A stretch of DNA of 34,455 bases from Entrophospora sp. SA101 (Eukaryota; Glomeromycota; Glomeromycetes; Entrophosporales; Entrophosporaceae), in assembly GCA_958430865.1 (NCBI GenBank), contig CAUDNR010000557.1:203919-238373 (forward strand). Reading direction: 5' to 3'. The translations under genes and the position numbers were made by a program. The notes beneath the pieces were generated by a model that was not told the origin of the DNA, did no database searches, and was given only the letters and a program-made list of their open reading frames with translations. Shown here piece after piece: positions 1-10,795 of this stretch (the stretch's first letter is position 1; each line of letters begins with the position of its first letter).

Positions 1-134
1 ACTAATTAAACTAATATGTTAGTAAACCTATTCCACATAAACATAATAAACAATTGTTATCATCAATTAATTCACGCTTTCCCAAACATAATTAGTGACA
101 CTGTAATACATGCAAATTAACATGAATTGTTGTA

Positions 135-224
135 GAAATGAACTGTCGACGAAATGAACTGTCAACGAAATAATTTTCGACGAAATGAACTTTTGACGAA
201 ATGATTGTCGACGAAATGAATCAG
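135..224. repeat. 15-16 bp minisatellite, about six copies
   Basis: Six head-to-tail copies of a unit close to GAAATGAACTGTCGAC start at 135, 151, 167, 182, 198 and 213. The units differ by single substitutions and 1-bp length changes. No reading frame is evident. It lies just left of, or in the eroded left part of, the miniature element ending at 442. Confidence 0.75.
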
Positions 225-229
225 ACCCA

Positions 230-442
230 CATTAAAGTTCGATATATAGAATGCCATTTTATATGTAAATTTGTCATATTAATATGATTTTTCAAAAGCA
301 GTTCGTTATACAGAATAGAGAATTTAATTATAAAGTTCATTATACAGAGCAAAATTAATTAACAAAAAATCGGGACCAACACTTTAGTTCATTATAGAGA
401 GCAGCTCGGTTTTTGGAGGTTTGTTATAGAGAGCTTTGACTG
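230..442. mobile_element. pogo/Tc1-like miniature element, eroded left side
   Basis: The right end reads GGTTTGTTATAGAGAGCTTT then GACTG, ending at 442 and followed by TA (443-444), the target dinucleotide of Tc1/mariner/pogo elements. Its last ~146 bp are an inverted copy of 1496-1641, and weaker similarity continues left to about 230. No transposase frame is visible. The left terminus is not recognisable, so the element is either older or truncated. Assignment to the pogo side rests on the CAGT-type end and the TA target; this is inference. Confidence 0.6.
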
Positions 443-716
443 TACCATGTTTAGATAATGTCTCTGTGACAATAAAGAGCGATTTTATTTTGTAAATATG
501 TTAAGAGAAACATATATTAATGGTGAAAAATGCGGTTTTTTTTTGTGCAAAAATAGAACAGAGCAACTGTTTTTGGAAAAAAATAATACAATTCTTAATA
601 TAAATACTAAGAATATTTTTTTCTTCTAAATAATAAATAATGTGTGATACAACATAATAATAATAAAATATAAAATATATATTTAATTATATTATTTTCT
701 CTCTCGAGAATCTTCT

Positions 717-1320
717 TTAAGCACGCCAAACTCTTTTCACAATTTCAGTCATTCCCACACCAAACTGTATTAATCCGGTAACAACCTATAAGCACCAACA
801 ATGTAGCGCCTCTTAATCCCCAAGTAAAAAATTTGTTAAGTTTTGGTGATATATAAGCCGGCAAATAATCTGTAATAATTGTATCAAATCCAATGTGACA
901 ATGAATTTGCAGGATTATTCCCAGGCAAAGATCTGTAATTGGATGTGCTCCATTTATAACTGAGGTGATTGTTAATGGAACTAATGATATCGATTAAGGT
1001 CTTTTGAAATCCCAGTGATATGACCCATCTTTTGTTGGTAAAGTTGCTGCATCATTAACAGATCCTTTAATATAACCTATATACATATACATTAATTGAC
1101 GATAATAATAATGGTAATATTATGTTTAAAATAGACTTATTGGTCCCATCTTTGGCAGATTTGGAATTCTGAAATAAATGGGTACGTCCTAATAATAGAA
1201 ATTATTATCGATGTAATTTGGTTTTTAATCTTTTAATCTATTACAATAATCAATTTAATTACATAATTTATTACCTGTGTGAAAGGCAACAACTCTAACA
1301 GGGAATGAAAAGAATATTTA
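717..1320 (-). pseudogene. SDH4: Decayed copy of succinate dehydrogenase membrane anchor subunit (SdhD/CybS)
   Basis: Read on the minus strand, this matches fungal SdhD, the small haem/ubiquinone-binding anchor subunit of mitochondrial complex II. Visible blocks in order are a presequence-like FPVRVVAFHT (around 1275-1305), YIKGSVNDAA (near 1075), GSYHWDFKR, SLVPLTITS, the conserved HCHIGFD...DYLP block (near 850-905), WGLRGATLLVLIG and a C-terminal GMTEIVKRVWRA ending in TAA at 717-719. Two lesions are seen: an in-frame TAA at 994-996 where a Leu-Ile pair is expected, and a 1-bp frameshift near 766-780 that moves the last ~18 residues into another frame. A clear GT-AG intron (about 1189-1274) and a second probable intron before 1076 are retained, so this is a DNA-level gene copy and not a retropseudogene. 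It sits between two miniature elements and belongs to neither. Confidence 0.8.
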
Positions 1321-1495
1321 GAACAAAAGAATTTAGTAGCTTTATTAAATTTTATATTCCCACATAAAATGGCTACGCCAAAAACCAGTTTTCATGAGAC
1401 AAAAAATTATATATTCAATCCAGCGTTGGAAATTCAACGATCTTGTGATCTGCATAAAAAATTCGTAATAATAAAGTTTACAAATTATGGAAATA

Positions 1496-2086
1496 CAGTC
1501 AAAGCTCTCTATAACAAACCTCCGAGAAGCGAACTGCTCTATATAAAGAACTAAGATTTTGGTCCCGATTTTTTATTAATTAAATTTGCTCTCTATAACA
1601 AACTTTATAATTAAATTCTCTATTCTGTATAATGAACTGTCTTTGAGGGAACCAAATGCAAATTTATATAATAAATGAAGCTCTCTATAACGAACTCCCA
1701 TGTAACATAAACAAACATAGTGGAAGTTTTTGTTACACTAAATGTTATACAGAACCCATTGCTCTTGAAACTTCACCAGTATATAGTTGTTACTTCTCTA
1801 AATTGGAGATTAAGTTCAGATCCAATTCAAATCTAGTTTATCACTTACTTTTTATTGCCAGAATTTTTGCTGTGTATTGTAAAGTTACATTGTAACATTT
1901 CAAATTTCCACTATGCTACATAAACATTTATTATAAAAAAAAAAAATTTACTATATAGCCAATAAATTATTCAAAACACGATCACGTGCCCATGAAATGA
2001 GATGATCACAATTCTTTATAGTGAACGCTCTCTATAACGAACCAAAATTCTCGGTCCATGGGGTTCGTTATAGAGAGCTTTGACTG
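1496..2086. mobile_element. pogo/Tc1-like MITE (591 bp), CAGTCAAAG termini
   Basis: The left end is TA (1494-1495) followed by CAGTCAAAGCTCTCTATAAC; the right end is the inverted copy finishing CTTTGACTG at 2086, followed by TG where an intact target duplication would give TA. The motif CTCTCTATAACRAAC recurs inside at about 1504, 1588, 1681 and 2028, and inverted near 2064, in the manner of iterated subterminal transposase-binding sites. The two short open frames inside (1369-1554, which crosses the left end, and 1656-1895) resemble no known protein and are read as chance. It is non-autonomous. Confidence 0.75.
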
Positions 2087-2259
2087 TGAATACGGTAATG
2101 CAAATTTGAAATACAATATCGCATTATTAGTTGAATGGAAACAGATCATAAAAAATGTTGGTGAATTATGAAAAATTCCACGTGTGATGATTAGAGCATA
2201 AAAGGATATGGAGTATTAAATGAAATGTTATTAACACGAACACAAGCTTCTAGATAATA

Positions 2260-2715
2260 ATGAGTTTCCACTTGCTTACAAGAGCTGTAAGACTAACAAG
2301 CATTGCGAGGACTACCACAAGTTTAATAGTGTCGTGTAAAAACTTTTCGCAAATTCGCTACTTTCTGCAACTCGAATTATCAAGGATAGAAGACAGACAG
2401 GTACCTTTTTTTGCTGAATTATCTTCAAGATTTTCGTCTCTCGAAGAGAAAGCATCGAGGATTAAATTTCATGACAAAGTAATCAATGCGCGATGTATTA
2501 GAAGCAGGTAATAAAATTCGTGTTTACAATATTTTATAAATCATCATGACTTATGTAAAAACATAAAGCTAAACATTTTTTTTTTAAAAAGTAATGAACA
2601 TGATGTTATTCCAGAACTTCAAGATTACACGTTTAAGACAATTGGAGAATCGCAGTGTTTGAAATTTCGTTATGTAACTAGTACAAATTTAGAAACTATC
2701 TCCAAAAATTATTAG
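2260..2715 (+). CDS. Unrecognised two-exon protein with mitochondrial-type N-terminus
   Basis: Proposed exons are 2260-2508 and 2592-2715, with an 83-bp intron (GTAATA...AAAAAG). Joining them removes the stop that follows exon 1 and gives about 124 residues ending in TAG. The N-terminus (MSFHLLTRAVRLTSIARTTT) is rich in Arg, Ser, Thr and Leu and lacks acidic residues, as mitochondrial presequences do. The rest matches no family I recognise. At about 2360 another frame reads FSATRIIKDRR, a stretch that also looks presequence-like, so a 1-bp frameshift, and hence a pseudogene, is possible. It lies 170 bp right of the miniature element. Confidence 0.35.
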
Positions 2716-3214
2716 TGTGTAATGTTACATTGCGGGGCACTGGGATTTTCAACACTGGAGTTGTCCTTCAAATATATTAATTATAAACCTAAATTTGCAG
2801 GTTTTGATCTATTTTAGAATTGGTGCATGTAACACGAATTTTTACTATGACGCATGGATAAAAAAATTACGCGAGCCGTCCTCAAAACCAATTTTTGTGA
2901 GACGTTTATTATTGAAAATCCTTTTTGTAAAAGTCAAAAATGGTTTTCTCATTACTTATAAAATACATAAAACTTATAACAAAATAGTAAATAGCTGTAA
3001 CGAATGCAATAATAATTGTTATACATAACACAAATAATGTAAATAATAAAATATATTATTAAACCTCAAAATATATATATATATATATTGTTTTTAATTC
3101 TCTACCAATAAGTTCTTAGGTTTGTAAATTTGGAAACATAAAAATAACCTAGTTTTAAAAAAAAAAATTTCCAAATGTTACTATCAACTATATAGATGAG
3201 TTGAAAAAAAGTCA
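2716..3214. other. AT-rich interval with (AT)n microsatellite
   Basis: An uninterrupted (AT)n run of about 20 bp lies near 3069-3088. An open frame of 77 codons at 2795-3028 has no recognisable similarity and no good context, so I do not call it a gene. Nothing else is seen. Confidence 0.5.
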
Positions 3215-3229
3215 ATTACAAGATAATAA

Positions 3230-3720
3230 TATATCTCCCACGTATACCATTTGTTCTATCTATCCTTCAAATGAGGGAGCTTGCTGGGTATTTTATAAAA
3301 ATCAATCAATTATTGAGGATAAATAAGGAAAAGCAGGAAAATCTTTATGTAGAATCACGCAACTATACTCTACCCTTAACGAAAATATATTTGAATCACC
3401 TGGTGATAGAGAATGTGAAAGAAGTACTGAAATAATAGCATGGGTATTATCCAAAGATAACATAAGAAGCCTTAAAAAAAACAGGAAGGGAAAATTCAAT
3501 TAGTAGCGTCTATAATTGCGGCACCTCAATCGAATCTTTCTATAATTTATCCACCAAAAATTGTGAATATTAAAGAAATATTGGTCAACTTTGATGATCT
3601 ACAGTAAGGTATCAATGTCTATAAATATCCCAAAGGATATGTATGGATTACAAGTTTCAGATCCTGAGAATAGACAAGGATACTTTGCATGTTTATCCGA
3701 TCTCAAAAGGTATGCAACCA
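3230..3720 (+). pseudogene. Unidentified coding remnant (disrupted reading frame)
   Basis: Protein-like composition continues over about 490 bp but switches frame. One frame reads YPSNEGACWVFYKNQSIIED, a stop, then TLNENIFESPGDRECERSTE and IIAWVLSKDNIRSL. The next reads QLVASIIAAPQSNLSIIYPP and NIKEILVNFDDLQ, and the last DMYGLQVSDPENRQGYFACL. The changes of frame and internal stops suggest a decayed gene, or exons of one whose splicing I cannot resolve. I do not recognise the family. The minus-strand open frames here (3302-3499, 3599-3799) are mirror images without domain features. Confidence 0.3.
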
Positions 3721-4460
3721 TAGCCTTTTCTACTGATTTATAAATCTTCTTATAATTTACCTGTAATATAATCAAGTAGATTATTAATAAAGTTTGCATT
3801 TGTTAATTTGGAAGTAAATGTAACTCACGTTGTTACAAGCATGTGTAAAAGGAATTATTTGTTTTTATAATGAAAAAATTTTTATTATAATAATAATGTG
3901 CATTTGTACACCGCGGAATCTATATTATAACGAAAGTATAAAATAAAATATCAAAAAAAATTATCAACTTATTTCTAGTACCACATGATCTAAGATCACT
4001 GAAATAAAGTTTTGGTAATTTCTGAGTTCGGGACCTCAAATAATTAACTTCAGCCCTAATAAAAAAATAGAACTGCTAAAATGTGAGTAACTTGCTCGAC
4101 TCACTCGTAATAATCCCAATTTTGTTGGGTATGGATATTAGTAGAAACGTGATAGACAATTTTGACCTAACTATTATTATAATTCAATTTGTGAAATAAT
4201 TCCATCGATTATTAGAGTTTGTCAGCAATGTGTAATACTAGCTAATCAAATACAGGCGGCACTAACAATAAAGAATAATAATAATAATAGCAAGAAACGG
4301 ATATTTTTTCAAAATTTAAATCACTATATATAGGATTCAATTTTAGCACATTCTTAAAAAAGACCCCTTGGGGAGTTACCCCGAAATGTTTGATGTGGTG
4401 TTATCTTAAAGTTTCCGATGTAATGAAGCAATAATATCAAATGGTATCATCATTCGAACT
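3721..4460. other. Intergenic, no gene seen
   Basis: AT-rich non-coding DNA with dense stops in all frames. A short ATA/TAA-rich stretch lies near 4268-4290. No repeat structure or RNA gene was recognised. Confidence 0.5.
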
Positions 4461-4727
4461 CTAGAGCTGAAAATCATAATAACACTTTGCGCTATTTTCC
4501 TTTAAATGTTTCGCAAATTCCTTGAAATGTAGATGTTTTTTCACGTTATGGCCCCTTTCTATTGAAAGCTCCCATGTGCATCGAAATAGTACACTGAAAG
4601 CTGCGTCGACATAATATCTTGGCAGATGTGCTGAAATAGGGCATTGGCATATCGAATGATAAGCGTAGTGATGTAAGCCGGCAGGCTTAATACCATCCGA
4701 GAGGTTGTTTTCATCAGCTGGGAACGG
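4461..4727 (-). CDS. Orphan exon-like open frame without ATG
   Basis: An 88-codon open frame runs on the minus strand from about 4727 to a TAG at 4461-4463. A CAG acceptor-like site near its 5' edge would let it be a terminal exon starting at about 4716. The residues are not low-complexity: the frame contains AGLHHYAYHSICQCP, LPRYYVDAAFSVLFRCTWEL and HLHFKEFAKHLKEN, with several His and Cys. Its G+C is higher than that of the surroundings, which supports past or present coding. I do not recognise the family and found no upstream exon. A transposon-protein fragment is possible. Confidence 0.3.
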   Translation of the reverse strand, partial: PFPADENNLSDGIKPAGLHHYAYHSICQCPISAHLPRYYVDAAFSVLFRCTWELSIERGHNVKKHLHFKEFAKHLKENSAKCYYDFQL

Positions 4728-4739
4728 TATTTACAAACA

Positions 4740-5530
4740 ATAAAAATAATTGATTTTTTGATAATTCATATAAATATATATACAAGATAAAAAATTAGTT
4801 CTTGGATGGCTTAGTCAACTAAGGTTTTTTAACGTCTAATATCACCAGATAAATGTATTGACATGTCTCTCGAAAAGTTATCTATCGTTAGCATCCAATA
4901 GTATCAAAATCAATTGGCGAACCATGATGTTCTCAGATGATATGTGGTATCTGATGAACCAAAAATTTAAATAGTGATACAAAGTTTTGTTTGACGAACT
5001 ACTATAAAGGCCAAGATCCAAACTATTGACCATATCATTGAAGATAGATTACGATTAGCAAAGATGAATAAGACATAAGCCAATTATAATTTGGGCAATT
5101 AAAGGATAAAAAAAAAGGTTTTGATGATAAAGAAAATATTTATTTAGACGAAGTTGCTAGCCTGAAAAAGCAACCAAAATATTCAAATGAGAATATCCCA
5201 AAGTGAAAATGTTATTAGGAACTTTAGAATAAAATGTTTTCTTACACTAAAAAACTCGTGACATAGTGTTCATTTTGTCAGACATAATAATAATGTACAT
5301 ATAAAAATCTGATTTTCCTTTTTAAAAAAAATCTGATAAATAATAATATTATATAATTGGTATTTTATATTGATTATGTTATAATATGTTGTGTAAAAAA
5401 GACACTCTTATCTGATCGTAGTTTATTTATACCAAAAAAAACCAAAAAATATTTTTTTTTTCTTTACTAACCTTTTTGTATTATTATTAAAAATATAAAA
5501 TTATATATATATAAAATATAATAAAAGAAA
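4740..5530. other. Upstream region of the mitoferrin gene
   Basis: Mostly featureless AT-rich DNA. Scattered protein-like bits near 4990-5220 are broken by stops and not identifiable. The last 30 bp before the ATG at 5531 contain a TATATATATATAAAATATA-type stretch (about 5502-5520) that could act as a TATA-like core-promoter element. Confidence 0.4.
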
Positions 5531-6705
5531 ATGCCTGAAATTGTTGATCATGATTATGAATCTTTACCAGAAAATTCACCATTAACAGCAAACTTAATCG
5601 CAGGAGCCTTAGCAGGTATAGGTGAACACGCAATTATGTACCCTGTAGATAGTGTAAAGGTAAAGTGGCTATACACACATTATAATTACCTTCAAAACTA
5701 TATCTATATCTTACCGTATCATATATATACATACATATATAGACTCGTATGCAAATAATAAATCCAACACCACAAGCTGTTTACACAGGAGTACTGAATG
5801 CATTTTCACGAATTTCTACAACAGAAGGGGTACATACTCTATGGCGTGGGGTTAATTCAGTGGTATTAGGAGCAGGACCTTCACATGCTTTATATTTTAG
5901 TACTTATGAAGTTTGCAAAGATTTATTTGTAGCGGATAAAAAAGATCCAGGACATCATCCATTTGCCGCAGGTATTTGTGATATGCTTTTAGATATTTTG
6001 ATTATATATATATTTTTGTATTTTTTGTGTATTAATATATATATATACTTATTCTTATTTTAAAATCAAGGTGCAGCAGGTGCATGTGCAACAATAGCAA
6101 GTGATGCATTGATGAATCCATTTGATGGTAAATAAATATATTATTATATACTATATATTTTTAAAAATGATAATATTTTTAACATATTTTTCTTTATAGT
6201 TATTAAACAAAGAATGCAAGTTCATGGATCAGTATACCGTAATGTAGTTGATTGTGCTAAGACAGTTTATTCAAGAGAGGGATTAATAGCATTTTATGTA
6301 TCATACCCAACAACACTTTCAATGACAATACCATTTCAAGTCTTTCAATTCAGTTCATATGAATATTTTCGTAAAGTGTTAAATCCCAGTGGTCAATATG
6401 ATCCAAAGACTCATGTTATGGCTGGTGGATTGGCAGGGGCAATTGCAGCAGCTGCAACAACACCTTTAGATGTCGCAAAAACTCTATTACAAACACGAGG
6501 CAACACAAATGATTTAAAAATAAGAAATTGCAATGGATTATTTGGAGCATTTAAAATTATTTATGAACGAAATGAACTAAAAGGGTTTTTCAGAGGATTA
6601 AGACCACGTGTGTTGTCTCATATGCCATCAACTGCTATTTGTTGGTCAGTTTACGAATATTTTAAATGGTTTATCAATAAAAAAGATATTTTAAACTATT
6701 TGTAA
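5531..6705 (+). CDS. MRS4: Mitoferrin, mitochondrial iron carrier (Mrs3/Mrs4 type)
   Basis: A mitochondrial carrier family protein of the inner membrane that imports Fe2+ for haem and Fe-S cluster synthesis. Four exons, 5531-5659, 5743-5971, 6071-6127 and 6200-6705, joined by 72-99-bp GT-AG introns, give an in-frame 306-residue product, the usual length. All three carrier signature repeats are present: PVDSVKTRMQ (across intron 1), NPFDVIKQRMQ (across intron 3) and TPLDVAKTLLQTRG, each followed by an acidic-G block (STTEGVHTLWRG, YSREGLIAFY, YERNELKGFFRG). Diagnostic mitoferrin blocks include GIGEHAIMYPVD, LGAGPSHALYFSTYE, ASDALMNPFD and YPTTLSMTIPFQ. The reading frames look intact. MRS3 and MRS4 are paralogous in yeast; the symbol stands for that clade. 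Confidence 0.95.
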
Positions 6706-8500
6706 TTAAGGTTCATAAATCACGCATGCATCTTCACTTATGGTGCAACCTCCAAAATCATCATCATAAATTCCATCCATCATCATTTCCAACATTGCAA
6801 TCTAGTATAATTACTTATGCCAATATATATATATTTCTTACATCGAATTTGAGAGACTATTAGACGCAAAAACAGTAACAGCATAAATAATTATACAATA
6901 ATGTACATATTCTTTAACCCTTTGGACATGCAAATATTTTGGGAAAATCTAACAAAAAAAAAAAAAGAGTCATTGAAATTATATTTATGGAATGATTCTT
7001 ATAATCATAACAATACATTAATTTTTTTATTAATTTAATAAACATTTATTTGAGTTATTTAATATAATCTTCAAGTTACACTAAGTTAACTAGTGCGTCT
7101 GAATGTTCTATCCAAATATTATATATGACGTTGCCTTAAAAATAAATTGTCTTTGATCGCATCTTTAATCTATAATATAGTTGGCTTGGTCTAAAGACCT
7201 CCTAAATTTTGTGCAAATTTTAAAAGTATAGAAGTCATCTTCTGTCCCACCTTTTAAAAAAATAACTCTATTAGTTGATAGAATAGGTCTTTAATTTTAA
7301 TGTAATAGAGAGATTTTCTCAAAAAATTTATTTGTTGTAGAGTTCTATCCTTTTGTAAAACATGTACTTTACTATGCTCATGAGGAACTTAGCGCTAGGA
7401 TCATTACTAAATTTAGACTAGTTTTAGCTTATCATTACTAAATTTAGACTAACTACTCGTCAATCATATCTAAATTTGACAGGAAATAGTTTTTTTTAAC
7501 CAAAGTCACGTGAATACTTTTTTGAAAAATTTTTTGAACGAATCACAAAATCGCAATTTTTGAAATTTGGCGCGCGGCGCAGCAATAGGAGCGAGCCCAA
7601 CCATACTAATTTTGTAATGAAATTAATCAGAAGTGATATACTTCACATTGAAAGAAAATCCAGCCTTAAAAAATATAATGTTCATTAACAACACACCACC
7701 ATCATGAATTACATTTGAATTTGATTGGAAACAAAAAATTAATTATGTTGAAGAATAGAGTAGGCCTGGATCGAGATATTATTATTCATGAAATAGATAT
7801 AGAACACCATGAGAAGAACTGGTGTCACCATAACAAAGTTATCTTTTTCAATGCATATGCGCTGATTTTGTTTGATCCCCAAAATTCAATACGGTATGAT
7901 CATAACGTTATGAATACTTTATACTAGCAAAAACCCATTGGTTTGATGTGGTGCCATTGGTTTGACGGGCTGTTGAATAGTAAATTAGTTTTTTTTTGCG
8001 GAGCAAATAAATTTTTTTAGGGTTAATTATCACTCTACTGACCGGTTTACACATTAAAAATACTCGTGTTTAACATCGAGACACAACAAGACATAAGGTT
8101 TGAAAAAAGGCCCAAAAAACCAAATCGGCTGATATGGCAAGTTGATGAAATTGATGAAACGAATACGATAGAAAAACCAAAAAAATTTTTACTAGTTAAC
8201 CAAATTTTTTTTACAATGTTATATATGCATATACATACATGTGTTGATTTTCTTGCATATTTTGATCAACGAAATTATTGAAAAAATTATTCTAGTTGGA
8301 TTCTGGTCAAGGAGACCATTATTATTGTCATTGATTATGCTAGTTGGACTAATAACAGTGTTCTGGCCAATACAATTATTACCAATGACAGTGCTCGTTG
8401 GAATCATTATTAAGGTGCTTATTGTCAACGTTGTTCCGGCCGACAAAATTATTGTCAAAAGAACTACTGGTAGAAAAAATGGAATTCACAAAGATTTCAC
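6706..8500. other. Intergenic with local GC-rich patch, no gene seen
   Basis: Non-coding AT-rich DNA. A short GC-rich motif (GGCGCGCGGCGC, about 7569-7580) follows a stretch with CACGTG near 7508; it looks like part of a dispersed repeat, but I cannot confirm that. Overlapping opposite-strand open frames at 8219-8458 and 8241-8504 are hydrophobic and driven by repeated ATTATTGTCA-like words, not a recognisable protein. Confidence 0.4.
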
Positions 8501-8516
8501 ATAGTGAAGACATAAA

Positions 8517-8602
8517 AACCGTTTTTACAATATTTTTGCAACAGTTTTACAAACACCAGTGAAATATTATAAAGTTATTGTAAAAATATTGTAAAAACGG
8601 TT
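8517..8602. repeat. Perfect 21-bp inverted repeat (hairpin)
   Basis: The left arm (8517-8537, beginning AACCGTTTTTAC) is exactly complementary to the right arm (8582-8602, ending GTAAAAACGGTT), with a 44-nt spacer that pairs partly in its outer portion. CACCAGTG and ACCAGTGG words lie in the spacer and just outside the right arm. This could be a foldback element, or a hairpin formed in RNA. Confidence 0.7.
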
Positions 8603-9689
8603 GTTGTTTCTACCAGTGGAGTTTGGTTAATGAAATTACTATGGACCAAATTTTGGCGGGTTAGTATAGCCAACGTTTTTATTAATGAAATTATTGCCCT
8701 TGTTAAATCAATTAATGTGTTTTGTGAAAATATTAATTCAAAAACATAATACGACTATAAAAAATGAATTTATTTGAGTTAGTATTAGATTCCAATTTTC
8801 GTAAATAGTCATGACGTATAATTTGACTAATAATTTCATTTATTCGAACTCTCAAACAAATATTATTTATTATTTATTCTGTTATTATAGAAAATGTACA
8901 GTACGAAGAGAAAAATTCACAGACAATTATGCCATTGTATGCTATTGCTTGTTCATTTTCTTTGCAAGAATTGAATTCAAACTTTATAATTTTAATGCAA
9001 CAAACAAGTATTAGTATGATAAATTATCAACCCCCGTAATGTCGGTTATAATAACTAATAATTGTTGATAGAAAACTTCTGTCCTTCACTTTTACTGTTT
9101 TGATTGCCTCCATTTTCATAGTTATCTTTAGGCCAGTTCCTAATAGGTCGATTTACTCTTCACCTCACAGAAGACAATCAATATAATTACTGGGTGTTCA
9201 AACCAATGACAAATTTCCTTGGAAGTTTGCAGATCACTGTTAATTATTTATTTAATGGAAATTTCTGACAATCAAAATGTTAAAAAAATATTATTGTTAT
9301 CAAAGTTTCTTTGGAAATTAATGCTTTAAAAATGGGGTTTAAATGCTTTTAAAGAAATTTCAAAACCCGATTTAACTCAGTTTAATTCTGGCTGCAAAGA
9401 ATGATGATGAAATTAATCGATCTACATTCTTTCTCGCGTCAAATCCACTCATATGTTTATTCTAAAAATTTATGGTTTTTTATTTCCCTTTACTTCTTAA
9501 TCAGTACTAAAATAACTAATTATACTATTTATATATAGCCCTTAAAAAATGTATTACACCTATTTATTATTGAAAACAACTTGAAACGAATTAAAATTCA
9601 AACCCATATAACCTTCAAACCATCAAATATATAAAAGTAAAATCATATTCATTGAATTCTTCTTATCATGATCTCTAAGTAATGAGGCC
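8603..9689. other. Intergenic, no gene seen
   Basis: AT-rich, stop-dense DNA. The 67-codon open frame at 8811-9014 lacks coding character. No repeat, RNA gene or domain was recognised. Confidence 0.5.
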
Positions 9690-10795
9690 TTTAATATTGC
9701 GAGAATGTAACCAAGTTCCCAACCTTTAGCTGTCCTTCACTAGACAGATTTCCGTTAGCCGTATAGCCACTAACCGCTTTCCTCACTATCCAAATGGATA
9801 ACCTTTTACAGAAAAAAATAAAGAAAAAGAACTATATTTCCGAAAAGTGTCCATCTCCTTGGTAATATAGTAATAACAAATAATTCCGAAGCACTCGCTT
9901 CACCAAAGGTGTTTCACGACTTCAATTTGTTAATTAAAATTAAAGAGTAATTTATGTAAAAATGTTATTTTTATTATTACTATTATTATTATATTATTAC
10001 AAAGAAGATTATTTTTGCATTGAAGGAAATTCAAACCTCTTGAGGTATTACTTAACCATAAGAACAAAAAAGACCGTGTAACGATCTACAATAAATATTA
10101 AGTAGTGAGTGCTAACAACAATTAATAACATATTTGCTTTAGTGAGTAAGCAAAGGTCAGGACTAACTAACTAGTAAGTGTTAATGAATATCGTCCAAAG
10201 GTTAATTGAAAATACTGTGGTATTATTATAATCGTAAACGTAAGGCTTCTAAACAAGCTACTTGAGTCGTTTGTAAATAAGCCAAAATGAGTTTGCAATC
10301 CGCCAGCAAACGACTGAAACAAATCGATCACAAGGAACTTTGCAGTATTGCAAAAGGGCAATCTTTATTTAATTGCAGTTATCTGTGTGCTTACAGATTC
10401 GCCTAGTGCAGTAATCGAGAACCAAAGTAAATTCGTAAACTAGTTAATTGACAGGCACCGAACTATTTGAGTTGCTTGCAATTAACTGACAGACCTAGCA
10501 CAAAATTTAAGCCATAATTGTTAATTAACCGAAGCGACATCATCATTTAACAAGAACCAGGAAACTATAAAAAGTTTATTGTTTTCATAATGTTATTATA
10601 ATTTAGCTTTAAGAAACAAAATAAAAATAAAATATAAAGATAAATAATAAATTTATAATGGAGATTAAATTAGTCTTTCTTTTACTATTATTACTAGAAT
10701 CTAATGTTTATTAATTAAATATTGTTAGTAATAATTAATGGATAGTAATTTTCAATTAATTAATAATGAAATTTTTATTTACCTTTGTTAACATT
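9690..10795. repeat. Left copy of segmental duplication: 3' flank of kinase locus 1
   Basis: This non-coding flank aligns with 15370-16545, with many substitutions and small indels. Shared blocks include CACTAACC...TCCAAATGGATAACC (about 9766-9806 against 15447-15484), CTTGAGGTATTACTTAA (about 10039 against 15729) and the final stretch before each kinase stop codon. The similarity runs into both kinase genes, so gene and flank were copied together. No separate gene is seen inside. Confidence 0.75.

Noticed and set aside
297..1641. A single transposon with ~146-bp terminal inverted repeats carrying SDH4 as captured cargo
   Set aside because: The diagnostic CAGTCAAAG ends and TA dinucleotides face inward, towards SDH4. 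The repeats are therefore the facing ends of two separate elements and SDH4 lies outside both.
8219..8504. Two overlapping opposite-strand hydrophobic open frames
   Set aside because: They are created by repeated ATTATTGTCA-like words, have no domain, and mirror one another.
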